64,000 nucleotides of DNA. Source: Fimbriimonadaceae bacterium (lineage in GTDB: Bacteria; Armatimonadota; Fimbriimonadia; Fimbriimonadales; Fimbriimonadaceae). The notes below the pieces were generated by a model. It had not been told where the DNA came from and made no database searches. It was given only the letters and a program-made list of their open reading frames with translations. Position 1 is the stretch's first letter. Every line of letters starts with the position of its first letter. Positions 9,296 through 17,640 of this stretch are shown piece after piece. The stretch covers positions 682,001 through 746,000 of the forward strand of contig JALHNM010000001.1 in NCBI GenBank assembly GCA_022843485.1, given 5' to 3'. The position numbers were made by a program, and so were the translations under genes.

Positions 9296-10611
9296 TGCAC
9301 CTCCACCCGAGCCTTGAGGGCTCCCTGGCGCTGGAGGGCCATGAGGATCGCGATCATGTCGCGGGCTGACACCTTGAGGGTCTGGAGCACGCGGGCCAGA
9401 TCGTCGAGGGTCGCGTTCGGCACGACCGTCCCCACCTGGGCCGGGGTCTCGGCGGCGTCGATCTGGGGGATCGCGACGACCACCGTCTCCCCGTTCGAGA
9501 AGGGGGGCGGCTGGCTGACGACGTAGTCGGTGGTGATCCGGACCTCGAGCGAGCCGTGGGCGATCACGGCCGGGCCGAGCTTGACGTTCCCTCCGACCAC
9601 GATCGTGCCCGTCCGCTCGTTCACGACGACGCTCGCGGGGGTGTGGGCCATGACCTCGGTCGCCTCGACCTGTTGGGCGACGTTCGTACCGGAGAGCCCG
9701 GCCGGAGGCAAGATACGCAACGTTGCCCCGTCCTCGGCGTCCACCTGGAACCCAGGAAGCTGGTCGCGCAGGGCCTGGACGGCCCGTTCGGCCGTGGTGA
9801 AGTCCGGGTCGCGCAGGTCGAAGAACATGACCCCGCCCTCGAACACGAACTGGGTCGGCACGCTCCGCTCCACGACCGCCCCGCCCGCCACGATGCCGAC
9901 GTTCGCGTGGTTCTTCCGGGCGCTGCTCCCGCCGGAGCTCGCGTTGAACCCGCCGATGCTCACCGAACCGAAGGCGGTGGCGAGGGTCGTGTCGGGGTCG
10001 GACATGCCGGTGAGCACAGTGGGCAGCAACACGCCGCCCTCAAGGCTCTTGGCGTCGCCGGTCGAGCTCACGGTGACGTCGATCTTGGTGCCGGGGGCCA
10101 CGAATGGCGGAAGCTCGGCGGTCAGGGTCACGGCCGCGATGTTCTTGGAGCGCACCTCCTTCTGGTCGACCGCCGTCCCCCACCGGCTCAGGTAGTTCGA
10201 GATCATCGTCGCCGTCCACGGGGCGGACTGGGAGTCCCCCGTACCGGCCAGCCCGACCACGAGGCCGATGCCCTGGATCACGTTCGACCGGGCGCCGCGG
10301 AACCGGCCGAGGTCGCCCAGCCGCACGCGGACGCCCTCGATCTCCCCGCGGCGGATCGCTTCGAGGTTGCGGGCCTGGCGCTCGTCGAGCATCCGCTTGA
10401 TCTCGGCCACTTGGTCGGCGGTCAGCTGGGGCTCCTGCCCCGCTCCGGCCGCCGGGTCGACCGTCCCTTGGTTCTGGGTCTGGGATTGGCCCGCCTGAGC
10501 CTTCTCCTGGGCTTTCTTGGGATCCTCCTGGAACCCGGAGCGACCCGGGACGGCCTGGCCGAGGACGTTGGCCGCAAGGGCCGTGACGAGGGTGAGGGTG
10601 GTGAGTCGCAT
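9292..10611 (-). CDS. flgI: flagellar P-ring protein FlgI
   Basis: 439 residues, longer than the usual ~365. A signal peptide is followed by an extra Gln/Ala-rich segment of about 60 residues, then the conserved VRLGDLGRFRGARSNVIQGI and the rest of FlgI. It forms the periplasmic ring around the rod and indicates a peptidoglycan/outer-membrane envelope. The C terminus (TLDDLARVLQTLKVSARDM) is family-typical. Confidence 0.96.
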   Translation of the reverse strand: MRLTTLTLVTALAANVLGQAVPGRSGFQEDPKKAQEKAQAGQSQTQNQGTVDPAAGAGQEPQLTADQVAEIKRMLDERQARNLEAIRRGEIEGVRVRLGDLGRFRGARSNVIQGIGLVVGLAGTGDSQSAPWTATMISNYLSRWGTAVDQKEVRSKNIAAVTLTAELPPFVAPGTKIDVTVSSTGDAKSLEGGVLLPTVLTGMSDPDTTLATAFGSVSIGGFNASSGGSSARKNHANVGIVAGGAVVERSVPTQFVFEGGVMFFDLRDPDFTTAERAVQALRDQLPGFQVDAEDGATLRILPPAGLSGTNVAQQVEATEVMAHTPASVVVNERTGTIVVGGNVKLGPAVIAHGSLEVRITTDYVVSQPPPFSNGETVVVAIPQIDAAETPAQVGTVVPNATLDDLARVLQTLKVSARDMIAILMALQRQGALKARVEVQ

Positions 10612-10621
10612 CGGGTCCCCT

Positions 10622-11230
10622 TCAGAAGAGCCAGTCCAGGAGCTGGGTGATCAGCCCTCGGCGCTGGCGGTCGGCGATCATCCCTCGGCCTTCCATTCGG
10701 ATTTCGGCCTCGGCGATCTGGGCGCTCTTGACGGTGTTCTCGCGGCTGATGTCTTCCGGCCGGACGATCCCGCGGAGCACGAGGGTCTGGGTGTCCTTGT
10801 TCGTGACGAGCGTCCGCCGGCCCTCGACGAAAAGGTTGCCGCCCGGGAGGACCTGCTTGATGACCACGCTCATCTGGGTCTGCATCGAGCTGTCGACCTG
10901 GGTCGACCCGTCTCCGCTCACCTTGCTGTCGTTCGAGACCGAGAGCGGGCGGAAGAGGCGGCTCAGGAGGCTCTTCACGAACTCAGGGGCGAAGCTGGTG
11001 GAGTCGCTCTTGGTCGCGTTCGTCTTCGCCGCGTACTTGGCGGCGGTGGTTTCGTCGACGAGCACGAGGAGCAGGTCGCCCACCCGCCGTGCGATGCGGT
11101 CGTGGAGGGGGTTCACCCCGCCCGGCGCATAGAGCGAGCCCGGGTTGGCCTTGCCGCCGGGGTCCTGGCCCCGGGCACCCGCCGCCGCCAAGACGAGGAC
11201 GAGGGCCAGGGCGAGCCCGACCCGCTTCAC
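10622..11230 (-). CDS. flgH: flagellar L-ring protein FlgH, without lipobox
   Basis: 202 residues from a GTG start whose last bases form the flgA stop (GTGA overlap). FlgH forms the outer-membrane bushing. Conserved parts include GDLLLVLVDETTAAK and LPGGNLFVEGRR. The signal peptide (ALALVLVLAAAGARGQ) has no cysteine, so the usual lipoprotein anchor is missing. A longer in-frame extension to 11584 was rejected because it reads through flgA. Confidence 0.93.
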   Translation of the reverse strand: MKRVGLALALVLVLAAAGARGQDPGGKANPGSLYAPGGVNPLHDRIARRVGDLLLVLVDETTAAKYAAKTNATKSDSTSFAPEFVKSLLSRLFRPLSVSNDSKVSGDGSTQVDSSMQTQMSVVIKQVLPGGNLFVEGRRTLVTNKDTQTLVLRGIVRPEDISRENTVKSAQIAEAEIRMEGRGMIADRQRRGLITQLLDWLF

Positions 11231-12384
11231 GCCCGGACCTCCACGGCCCCGTCCGGGGTGCCGGTGCCGACGACCCGGGTCGTCGACTCGACGAGCTGGA
11301 CGGTGACGGTGCCCCCGCGTTGGTCGATCTGGACGACCCGTCCGCGGGTTTGGACGGTGACGCTGCCCGACTTTACGCGGACCGGGACGACGGAGCCGAC
11401 ACGGAAGCTCGCGACGGGGGCGGTCGACCGGAGCCGGAGCGTCCGGCCGTTGAACCGCTTGCCATCGACGTACACGCCGACGGTGACGCTGGCCTCGAGC
11501 CCGTTCGTGGAGGAGGTCTCGGCCGTCAGCCGCAGCTCCCCCGCGGGCACGGTCATCGTTGGGCCCGGGGTAGGGGACTCCCATTGGGCGCTCCCCCCCT
11601 TGGCGAGGTACGCGACGGCGGCCTCGACGAACTCCGAGTGGGGCACGTCCTGTCCCGCCCGGCGGACGGTGGTGCGAAGCGGGCCGAGGAACCGCACGCT
11701 GCGAACCTCGACCCCTGCAAGCCGAAGCCTACCGAGGACGAAGGTGCGGTCGATCGTGCGAGCGACGCCGAACGCCGGGGTGGGCCCGAGGTCGAGACCG
11801 GTCAAGGTCGGTGCGAGTTCGGCCCGGGCGAAGACCGTGGCGATCTGCCCCAGCGTGAGGCTGTCGCCGGTCACCTTCGGCTCGTCCTGGAAGCTGACCT
11901 CCACCCCGCCGGAGCGCAGGAACTCGGGGTCCGGCATGGGCTGGGGCGGCGCAGTCTCTTTGGGCTCCGAGGGCGCGACTTGGTCGGTCGAGGGTTGCAC
12001 CGGCTTCGGAGCCGTCGTGGCGGCGACGATGCGGACTGTCCCGCCCGGCTCTACCATCTGGGCGCGGGCTGCCGAACGGAAGAACCCGGACGGGTCCGGG
12101 CCGCTGGGGCTCGAAGCGAAGGTGGCGACCATGACCCGGCCGGTCACGGACCCGGCGGAGCGGACAGTGCCGTCGGCGTCGAGGGTGAACCCAGGCTGGG
12201 CGCTGACCGAGGGCACGAGGGGAAGGCCGCAGGCCGACACGAGCCGGCCGCCTTCGGACCGCAGCCCGATCGACCGGGCGAACACGGCCCGCCCTTCGCG
12301 GACGAAGCGGAAGTACGCGTCGCCTTCGATGCGGTAGACGGTCGTTGCAGGGGACAGCAGGAGGCCACAGAGCACGCTCACCAT
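11227..12384 (-). CDS. flgA: FlgA P-ring assembly chaperone fused to an N-terminal FlgG/FlgE-like domain
   Basis: 385 residues, well above the usual ~220-240. The C-terminal part (~160-385) is FlgA, ending in a SAF-like segment (VRVKSGSVTVQTRGRV). Residues ~16-110 resemble the central domain of rod proteins: YRIEGDAYFRF matches VAIQGDGFFEV of the neighbouring FlgG, GRLVSACGLPLVP matches its DGYLINPP region, and GFTLDADGTV matches ITISANGTI. A Pro-rich linker (~125-150) joins the halves. It starts three bases after the flgG stop. Confidence 0.85.
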   Translation of the reverse strand: MVSVLCGLLLSPATTVYRIEGDAYFRFVREGRAVFARSIGLRSEGGRLVSACGLPLVPSVSAQPGFTLDADGTVRSAGSVTGRVMVATFASSPSGPDPSGFFRSAARAQMVEPGGTVRIVAATTAPKPVQPSTDQVAPSEPKETAPPQPMPDPEFLRSGGVEVSFQDEPKVTGDSLTLGQIATVFARAELAPTLTGLDLGPTPAFGVARTIDRTFVLGRLRLAGVEVRSVRFLGPLRTTVRRAGQDVPHSEFVEAAVAYLAKGGSAQWESPTPGPTMTVPAGELRLTAETSSTNGLEASVTVGVYVDGKRFNGRTLRLRSTAPVASFRVGSVVPVRVKSGSVTVQTRGRVVQIDQRGGTVTVQLVESTTRVVGTGTPDGAVEVRA

Positions 12385-12388
12385 CGCC

Positions 12389-13177
12389 TTACCTCTTGAG
12401 GTTGTTCAGGATGCCGAGCATGTCGTCGGCGGTCTGGATCGCCTTCGAGTTGATCTCGTAGGCGCGCTGGGCGGTGATCATCCGGACCATCTCTTCGACG
12501 ACCTGGACGTTCGAGCCTTCGATGAAGCCTTGTTGGAGGCTGCCCGCTCCCTGCTCACCCGGTGTCGAAGGCGTCGCTGCCCCGGAGCCGCCGCCGGCTC
12601 GGAACAGGTTCTGTCCGATGCGGGTGAGTCCGGCCGGGTTCGGGAAGACCGAGACCGTTAGGTTCCCGACCACCGTCGGGTCGTCCTGGCCGGGGAGGAT
12701 GGCGGTGATCGTTCCGTTCGCGGAGATCGTGATCGCCTTCGACCCCGTCGGGATCGAGATGGGCGGGTTGATGAGGTAGCCGTCGCTCGTCACGACCTGG
12801 CCGAGCGAGTCGGCCTTGAATCCGCCGTCGCGGGTGTAGCCGGTCGTGCCGTCCGGGAGCGTGACCTCGAAGAACCCGTCGCCCTGGATCGCGACGTCGA
12901 GCGGGTTCCCAGTGGCCGAGATCGACCCGAGCGAGTAGCTCGTCGAGCTCGCCGAGAACCGCGACCCGAGGCCGACCTGGGCGGCGGCGGGCAGGTTCGA
13001 GGAGGCGCCGGTCTGGGCGCCCGAGGCCCGGATCGTTTGGTACATCAGGTCTTGGAACTCGGCCCGTTGGCTCTTGAACCCGTTCGTGTTGACGTTGGCG
13101 AGGTTGTTCGCGATCACGTCGAGGTTCGTCTGTTGGGCCACCATGCCGGTGCCCGCGGTGTTGAGTGCTCTCATCAT
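12389..13177 (-). CDS. flgG: flagellar distal rod protein FlgG
   Basis: 262 residues, the standard length. The N-terminal motif NLDVIANNLANVNTNGFK, the central GDGFFEVTLPDGTTGYTRDG, and the C-terminal NVQVVEEMVRMITAQRAYE are all intact. Forms the distal rod through the P and L rings. Confidence 0.97.
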   Translation of the reverse strand: MMRALNTAGTGMVAQQTNLDVIANNLANVNTNGFKSQRAEFQDLMYQTIRASGAQTGASSNLPAAAQVGLGSRFSASSTSYSLGSISATGNPLDVAIQGDGFFEVTLPDGTTGYTRDGGFKADSLGQVVTSDGYLINPPISIPTGSKAITISANGTITAILPGQDDPTVVGNLTVSVFPNPAGLTRIGQNLFRAGGGSGAATPSTPGEQGAGSLQQGFIEGSNVQVVEEMVRMITAQRAYEINSKAIQTADDMLGILNNLKR

Positions 13178-13223
13178 AAGCGGCGTCTCCCCTGTCTCGG
13201 TTCGTCGTCGCCTTCAGTCCGGT

Positions 13224-13278
13224 GGGGGGCGCGATCGGCGCCCCCCGTGCCGCGTCCCCGGGGGTTTCAGCCCCGGGG
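13224..13278 (-). other. two tandem GC-rich stem-loops between flgF and flgG
   Basis: GGGGGGCGC (13224-13232) pairs with GCGCCCCCC (13238-13246), and CCCCGGGG (13256-13263) pairs with CCCCGGGG (13271-13278). No U-tract follows on the minus strand. In this 112-base intercistronic gap they may stabilise mRNA or attenuate transcription. Confidence 0.5.
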
Positions 13279-13289
13279 TCCCGCCGCGC

Positions 13290-14015
13290 TTACCGGCCCT
13301 GTAGGCTCTGGATCAGTCGTTGCGTCCCTTCGTCCTGGCTCTGCACGCTGCGCTGGGCCATTTCGAAGGCGCGGTTGAGTCGAATCATCGCGACCATCTC
13401 CTCGACCGCGTTCACGTTCGAGGACTCAAGGGTCTGTGGGATCACCTGAGCGGCCTCCATGGGCGTGGCGGCCTCGGTCTCGAGGAGGGCGTCGAGCGTC
13501 TTGCGGAACGGGCCGTCGAAGACCCCGATCCGCCCCGCGACCTGGCCGTCGACCTCGACGGCCCCGTTCGGGTCGACCTTGACCTTCCCGAGCGGGAGCG
13601 TGATCGGCCTCCCGTCCATGCCGAGCACGAGCCGCCCGGCCTTGTCCGTGACCTGTCGGTCGGAGTTGAGCGTGAAGCCCCCGTCCCGGGTGTAGCGCAC
13701 GCCGAGCGGGGTCTGGACGGCGAACGCGCCCCGTTGGCCCATGACCGCCAGGTCGAGCGGGTTCCCGGTGGGCGTCAAGTTGCCCATCGAGAAGTCGGTG
13801 AAGCGGCCTTTGCTGACCGCGCCCGCTCCGAGGCTGCCGATCTCGAGGCCCGACCCGCCGCCGGCGTTGAGGGCCCTCACGAGCCCGTCGTCGAACGCGA
13901 TGCCATCGCGCTTGTAGCCGATGGTCGAGGCGTTCGCCAAGTTGTGCGACACCACGTCCAACCACTGCTGGCTCGAGACCATGGCGGTCGCGGCTGCGTA
14001 GACACCCCTTTGCAT
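13290..14015 (-). CDS. flgF: flagellar basal-body rod protein FlgF
   Basis: 241 residues from MQRGVYAAATAMVSSQQWLD, the conserved FlgF/FlgG N terminus, with DVVSHNLANASTIGYKRDG. The centre has TPLGVRYTRDGGFTLNSD and the C terminus NVNAVEEMVAMIRLNRAFE. It is the first gene of the flagellar run. The much longer open frame to 14558 was rejected: its extra residues have no rod-protein character and run over the divergent gene. Confidence 0.95.
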   Translation of the reverse strand: MQRGVYAAATAMVSSQQWLDVVSHNLANASTIGYKRDGIAFDDGLVRALNAGGGSGLEIGSLGAGAVSKGRFTDFSMGNLTPTGNPLDLAVMGQRGAFAVQTPLGVRYTRDGGFTLNSDRQVTDKAGRLVLGMDGRPITLPLGKVKVDPNGAVEVDGQVAGRIGVFDGPFRKTLDALLETEAATPMEAAQVIPQTLESSNVNAVEEMVAMIRLNRAFEMAQRSVQSQDEGTQRLIQSLQGR

Positions 14016-14195
14016 CCCGGTATGTCTATCGGGCTGGGCCATCGATCGAGGGAGGGATCGGACCTCGCAATCGACTCGAACTTCAGGTCTCGCGCCGCCA
14101 AACTTGACGGAGAGCGCGAAGGATGGCGGGAAGGTCCCGCCCTCGGCCCAGCCTAGGGCCCGAAACCGCCCAGATGTGTCACGATCAAGGCGTCC

Positions 14196-14582
14196 ATGGA
14201 CGCTACGTCTTCTTGCCCCATGCAGTCCGCCCCGACCACGGCTCAGAAGCCGGAGGGCGCCGGCTTCGTCGCGGTCAACTACATCGACTGCAAGCCGCAC
14301 TACCGCGAGCGGTTCGAGTGCCTGTTCTGCAGCCGGGCCCGGGCCATCGACCGGATGCCGGGCTTCTTGGGCATGCATGTGCTCAAGGACACCAAGGACG
14401 AGCAGCCGTACCTCGTCGTCAGCTACTGGAAGGACCAGGCCAGCTTCGACGCCTGGGTCGGCTCGCCCGAGTTCCTCGAGGGGCACAAGCGGGGCTTCGA
14501 AGACCTTGCCGAGGCCAAGAGGCGAGGCGAGGAGCCCCCCATGACCTCCCGATTCCACACTTACGCGATCTTGACGGACTAA
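14196..14582 (+). CDS. antibiotic biosynthesis monooxygenase (ABM)-domain protein
   Basis: 128 residues. Residues ~25-105 form a dimeric alpha/beta-barrel ABM domain (MPGFLGMHVLKDTKDEQPYL, then YWKDQASFDAWVGSPEF). Relatives include quinone monooxygenases and IsdG/HmoB haem-degrading enzymes, and the substrate cannot be told here. Three cysteines in the first half are unusual. The gene stands alone, divergent from flgF. Confidence 0.8.
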   Translation: MDATSSCPMQSAPTTAQKPEGAGFVAVNYIDCKPHYRERFECLFCSRARAIDRMPGFLGMHVLKDTKDEQPYLVVSYWKDQASFDAWVGSPEFLEGHKRGFEDLAEAKRRGEEPPMTSRFHTYAILTD

Positions 14583-14601
14583 CCGTTCGGGGCGTCCCCG
14601 C

Positions 14602-16266
14602 CTAGACGATCGTCTTCTTCACCAGGGCCTCGCCCTTGTCGGGGCGAATGGGCTTGAGGGCGACCACGGACTCGGGCTCGAGGTCCAGCAGCTTAAGCCA
14701 GTCCTCGACGGCGTCGTTCTTTGGGAAGATCTCGTTCTCGCGGAACTCAGCCTCGGTCGCCTCGAGGAGGTCGGTCAGCGAGAGCCCGGTGTCAAGGGTG
14801 CGATCCGCGATCGCGCGACGGATTGCCGTGTCCTTCGCCCGGTCGACGATCGACTTGAGCAAGGCCCCGCTCACCATGTCCTGCCAGTAAAGGGTCTCGC
14901 TGTTGCCGTTGCGGAGCGAGACGCGGAGGAACTCGGTCTCCCTCGACTTCTTCCAGACGTGGGCGACCGTCCCCTCGACGAGGGCCCTCCGGGCACACTC
15001 GGGTTCGGCGTGCTCGGCGACGAGCGCCGGGTCGAGGGGGAGCCGTTCGTGCAGGTAGATGTCGAGGATCTGGCGGCTCGACTCCCGGTCGGGGCGGTTG
15101 ACCTTGACCTTCCGGTCGATCCGCTCGGGCCGTAGGATAGCGGGGTCGATGTAGTCCGGCCGGTTCGACGTGAGGATGAGGACGACGTTCTCGAGTTCGA
15201 CCATCCCGTCCATCTCGGCGCAGAACTGAGGCACGACCGTGTTGCTGATGTTCATCCACCGTCCGCTCGACCGGGTGCGTAGGATCGACTCTGCCTCGTC
15301 GATGAAGATCACCACGAGCCGCCCTTCCTTGGCCCGTTCCCGGGCGGCGGCGAAGATCTCCCGGACCATCCTCTCGGTCTCGCCGAGCCACATGTTCAGG
15401 ATCTTCGGCCCGCTAATGTGCATAAAGCACTCCTTGACCTCGTGCCCGCTGCGCTCGCTGTACTCCCGGGCCAGGTTGTAGGCCGTCGCCTTGCCGATGA
15501 GCGTCTTTCCGCACCCGGGGGGGCCGTAGAGCAGCACGCCCTTGACCGGCCGTTTGTCGTAGCGGGCGTAAAGCTCGGGGTAGAGGAGGGGGTGCTCGAT
15601 CGTCTCGCGGATGAGGGCGATGGCCTCTTCTTGGCCGCCGACCATCTCCCAGGGGGTCTCGGGGATCTCCTCGACGAAGTAGTCCCGAGTCTCGCGGTGG
15701 GCGAAGTGCTCGACGGCGATCCGCCCGGTGGGGTCGAGTCGGACCTCGTCGCCCGACTTGACCGGGGCGCCTTCAAGGGCCGCCGCGCGCTCGACGAGCC
15801 GTCCCGCGAGTCCCTGGGGGTCGCTCCCGACTCGGAGCCGGCCGTCCTCGAGCGCCTCGCTCACCTTCACGATCGGTCCGACGGTGGGGGTCGGCATCAG
15901 GCCGACCACGGCGTAGGCCTCGTTCAGCCGGACGCGGACGCCGGGGGCCAAGAGGGCAGCGTCGAGGTTAGGGTCGACCGTCGTGACGTACTCGGTGTCC
16001 CCCATCGCCACGACGACGAGGCCGTCCTGATCCAGGCCCCGGAGGTAGACGCCGACCCGGTTCGCGGGGGCGGTGAGCTTCTCGTACGCCTCGGCGTACT
16101 TCGCGAGGGTCTCTTCGCGCTCGGCGCTGGTCTTCTGGTCCGCTTCGAGCTCGTGCCGCAGGGCGGCGAGCGTGTTCTGGAGTTTCGGGTCGTCCTTGGG
16201 GGCCTGGTTCGCCAGACGCTCGAGGAGGGTCAGACTGCGGCTCTGGTCGGGATCCATCTCCCTCAT
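14602..16266 (-). CDS. proteasome-associated AAA ATPase (ARC/Mpa type)
   Basis: 554 residues. An N-terminal coiled coil (~25-65) is followed by two OB-like segments (~70-185) and one AAA+ domain with Walker A GPPGCGKT (248-255), Walker B VVIFIDEAES (~318) and an arginine-finger region LRPERIDRK. ARC/Mpa hexamers unfold substrates for the bacterial 20S proteasome. The protein ends KKTIV, lacking the QYL-type docking tail of Mpa. No proteasome subunit, Dop or Pup/UBact gene is adjacent. Starts at 16266 or 16257 are both possible; an in-frame extension to 16764 overlaps the next gene and was rejected. Confidence 0.88.
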   Translation of the reverse strand: MREMDPDQSRSLTLLERLANQAPKDDPKLQNTLAALRHELEADQKTSAEREETLAKYAEAYEKLTAPANRVGVYLRGLDQDGLVVVAMGDTEYVTTVDPNLDAALLAPGVRVRLNEAYAVVGLMPTPTVGPIVKVSEALEDGRLRVGSDPQGLAGRLVERAAALEGAPVKSGDEVRLDPTGRIAVEHFAHRETRDYFVEEIPETPWEMVGGQEEAIALIRETIEHPLLYPELYARYDKRPVKGVLLYGPPGCGKTLIGKATAYNLAREYSERSGHEVKECFMHISGPKILNMWLGETERMVREIFAAARERAKEGRLVVIFIDEAESILRTRSSGRWMNISNTVVPQFCAEMDGMVELENVVLILTSNRPDYIDPAILRPERIDRKVKVNRPDRESSRQILDIYLHERLPLDPALVAEHAEPECARRALVEGTVAHVWKKSRETEFLRVSLRNGNSETLYWQDMVSGALLKSIVDRAKDTAIRRAIADRTLDTGLSLTDLLEATEAEFRENEIFPKNDAVEDWLKLLDLEPESVVALKPIRPDKGEALVKKTIV

Positions 16267-16304
16267 ACTACGCTGGGAACGCGCGGTGCCGCCGCAGGTC
16301 GGGA

Positions 16305-17549
16305 CTATGCGATGGTCACGTCGGGCTGCTCCGGCGGGAGCATCGCCTCGGCGCCCTCGAACCCTTGGAGGACGGCTTCGGCGGCGGCGTGATTGACGTC
16401 CTTGGACACTCGGCTCTGGGCCCGCAAGCGGACGGTGCGGTCGTGACGCCGGGCCCAGCCCTGGACGAGGACGGAGACCCGACCGTCGGAGTCGCGGAAG
16501 ACGAGGGTGTCCTCGGCTCCGACGCTCGTCCCGGGGACGGCGTGCTCGATCGCTTGGGCTGTCGCGCTCACGACCGACTCCAATGTGGACTCCCCTCGCC
16601 GGACGGCCACCCCGGTCGCCACCGTGCCGCGCAGGGACACCGAGACCGACGTCGGCTCGACGCCAGCGTCGTCCACCGACAGGAACTGGACTTGGGTGGG
16701 CCGGGCCTGGGCCCGCTCGGGCGGCGCCTCCGCGGCCTGGTGGCGGGGCTTGCTGGCGAGGCACTCCTGGCTCGCGAGATTGATCAGGTTATCGACCGTC
16801 GAAGCGTAGTGGACTCGATCCCGCTCCCGCGTCCGCTTGCCTCCGCTCAGCCCGATCGCGAACGTGACGGGGTCCCGCACCCCCTCGACTTCAAGGGCTA
16901 CCCCTTGGAGCCTGTCCCGCACGGCTTCGATCTCGTCCCGTGGTCGGGTCGAGCCGAGCACGAACTCGTCACCCCCGTAGCGCACGAGGACGTCCTGGCT
17001 GGGCTCCAGGTGGTCGGCGAGGGTTTTCGCGAGGGCCTTGATCACCCTGTCGCCCACGATGTGCCCCTGTCGCTTGTTATAGGACCCGAAGTCGTTGAGG
17101 TCGACGAAGAGTAGGGTGACCTCGCGCCCGGCCTCAAGGCTCTTGATGCCCCAATCGCGGAGTCGGTCGCTCCAGGAAAGCCCGGTCATCGGGTCCCACG
17201 ACCGTCCGAGCTCCTCAAGGAGGCTCAGCGCAGTGAGGATGCCGGCGTAGCGCCCGCAGCGGGTCACGGCGGCGTAGTCGAGGGACTTATCCGCGAGCTC
17301 CTTTGCGGCCGCTCGGATCGGGGTCTGTTCGTCGAGGACGCACGGCGCGGGGGTAACGATCTCCCGGACCGTGACGTCAGGGGCGCTGGCGAGGGCGATG
17401 TCCAGCGTCAGCAGGCCGAGGAGCCGTCCCTGGTCGGTGACCGCGACGATCCGGCGCCCCCGCTCCTGCATGAGCCGGACAGCGACCGAGGCCGTGACGA
17501 GGGGCTCGATCGTGTCCGCGATCAGGGTCAGGTCTTGGAGCGTGCGCAT
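16305..17549 (-). CDS. CBS-pair / GGDEF diguanylate cyclase with an uncharacterised C-terminal domain
   Basis: 414 residues. The first ~130 form two CBS motifs (VAVTDQGRLLGLLTLDIAL; YAAVTRCGRYAGILTALSLL). A GGDEF domain follows with intact RYGGDEFVL, so c-di-GMP synthesis is plausible. The inhibitory RxxD motif that usually precedes GGDEF reads PSQD, so feedback inhibition is probably lost. The last ~150 residues are a separate alpha/beta segment I cannot name. The start is MRTLQDL; upstream in-frame codons run into the neighbouring gene. Confidence 0.85.
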   Translation of the reverse strand: MRTLQDLTLIADTIEPLVTASVAVRLMQERGRRIVAVTDQGRLLGLLTLDIALASAPDVTVREIVTPAPCVLDEQTPIRAAAKELADKSLDYAAVTRCGRYAGILTALSLLEELGRSWDPMTGLSWSDRLRDWGIKSLEAGREVTLLFVDLNDFGSYNKRQGHIVGDRVIKALAKTLADHLEPSQDVLVRYGGDEFVLGSTRPRDEIEAVRDRLQGVALEVEGVRDPVTFAIGLSGGKRTRERDRVHYASTVDNLINLASQECLASKPRHQAAEAPPERAQARPTQVQFLSVDDAGVEPTSVSVSLRGTVATGVAVRRGESTLESVVSATAQAIEHAVPGTSVGAEDTLVFRDSDGRVSVLVQGWARRHDRTVRLRAQSRVSKDVNHAAAEAVLQGFEGAEAMLPPEQPDVTIA

Positions 17550-17640
17550 GCCGGTCTGACCGCAGGACGGCGCGGTCGATGCCCATGGGATTGACGCAGT
17601 TTGGGGGCCGAACCTCACGGTTGGAACGCCGCCCATGGGC

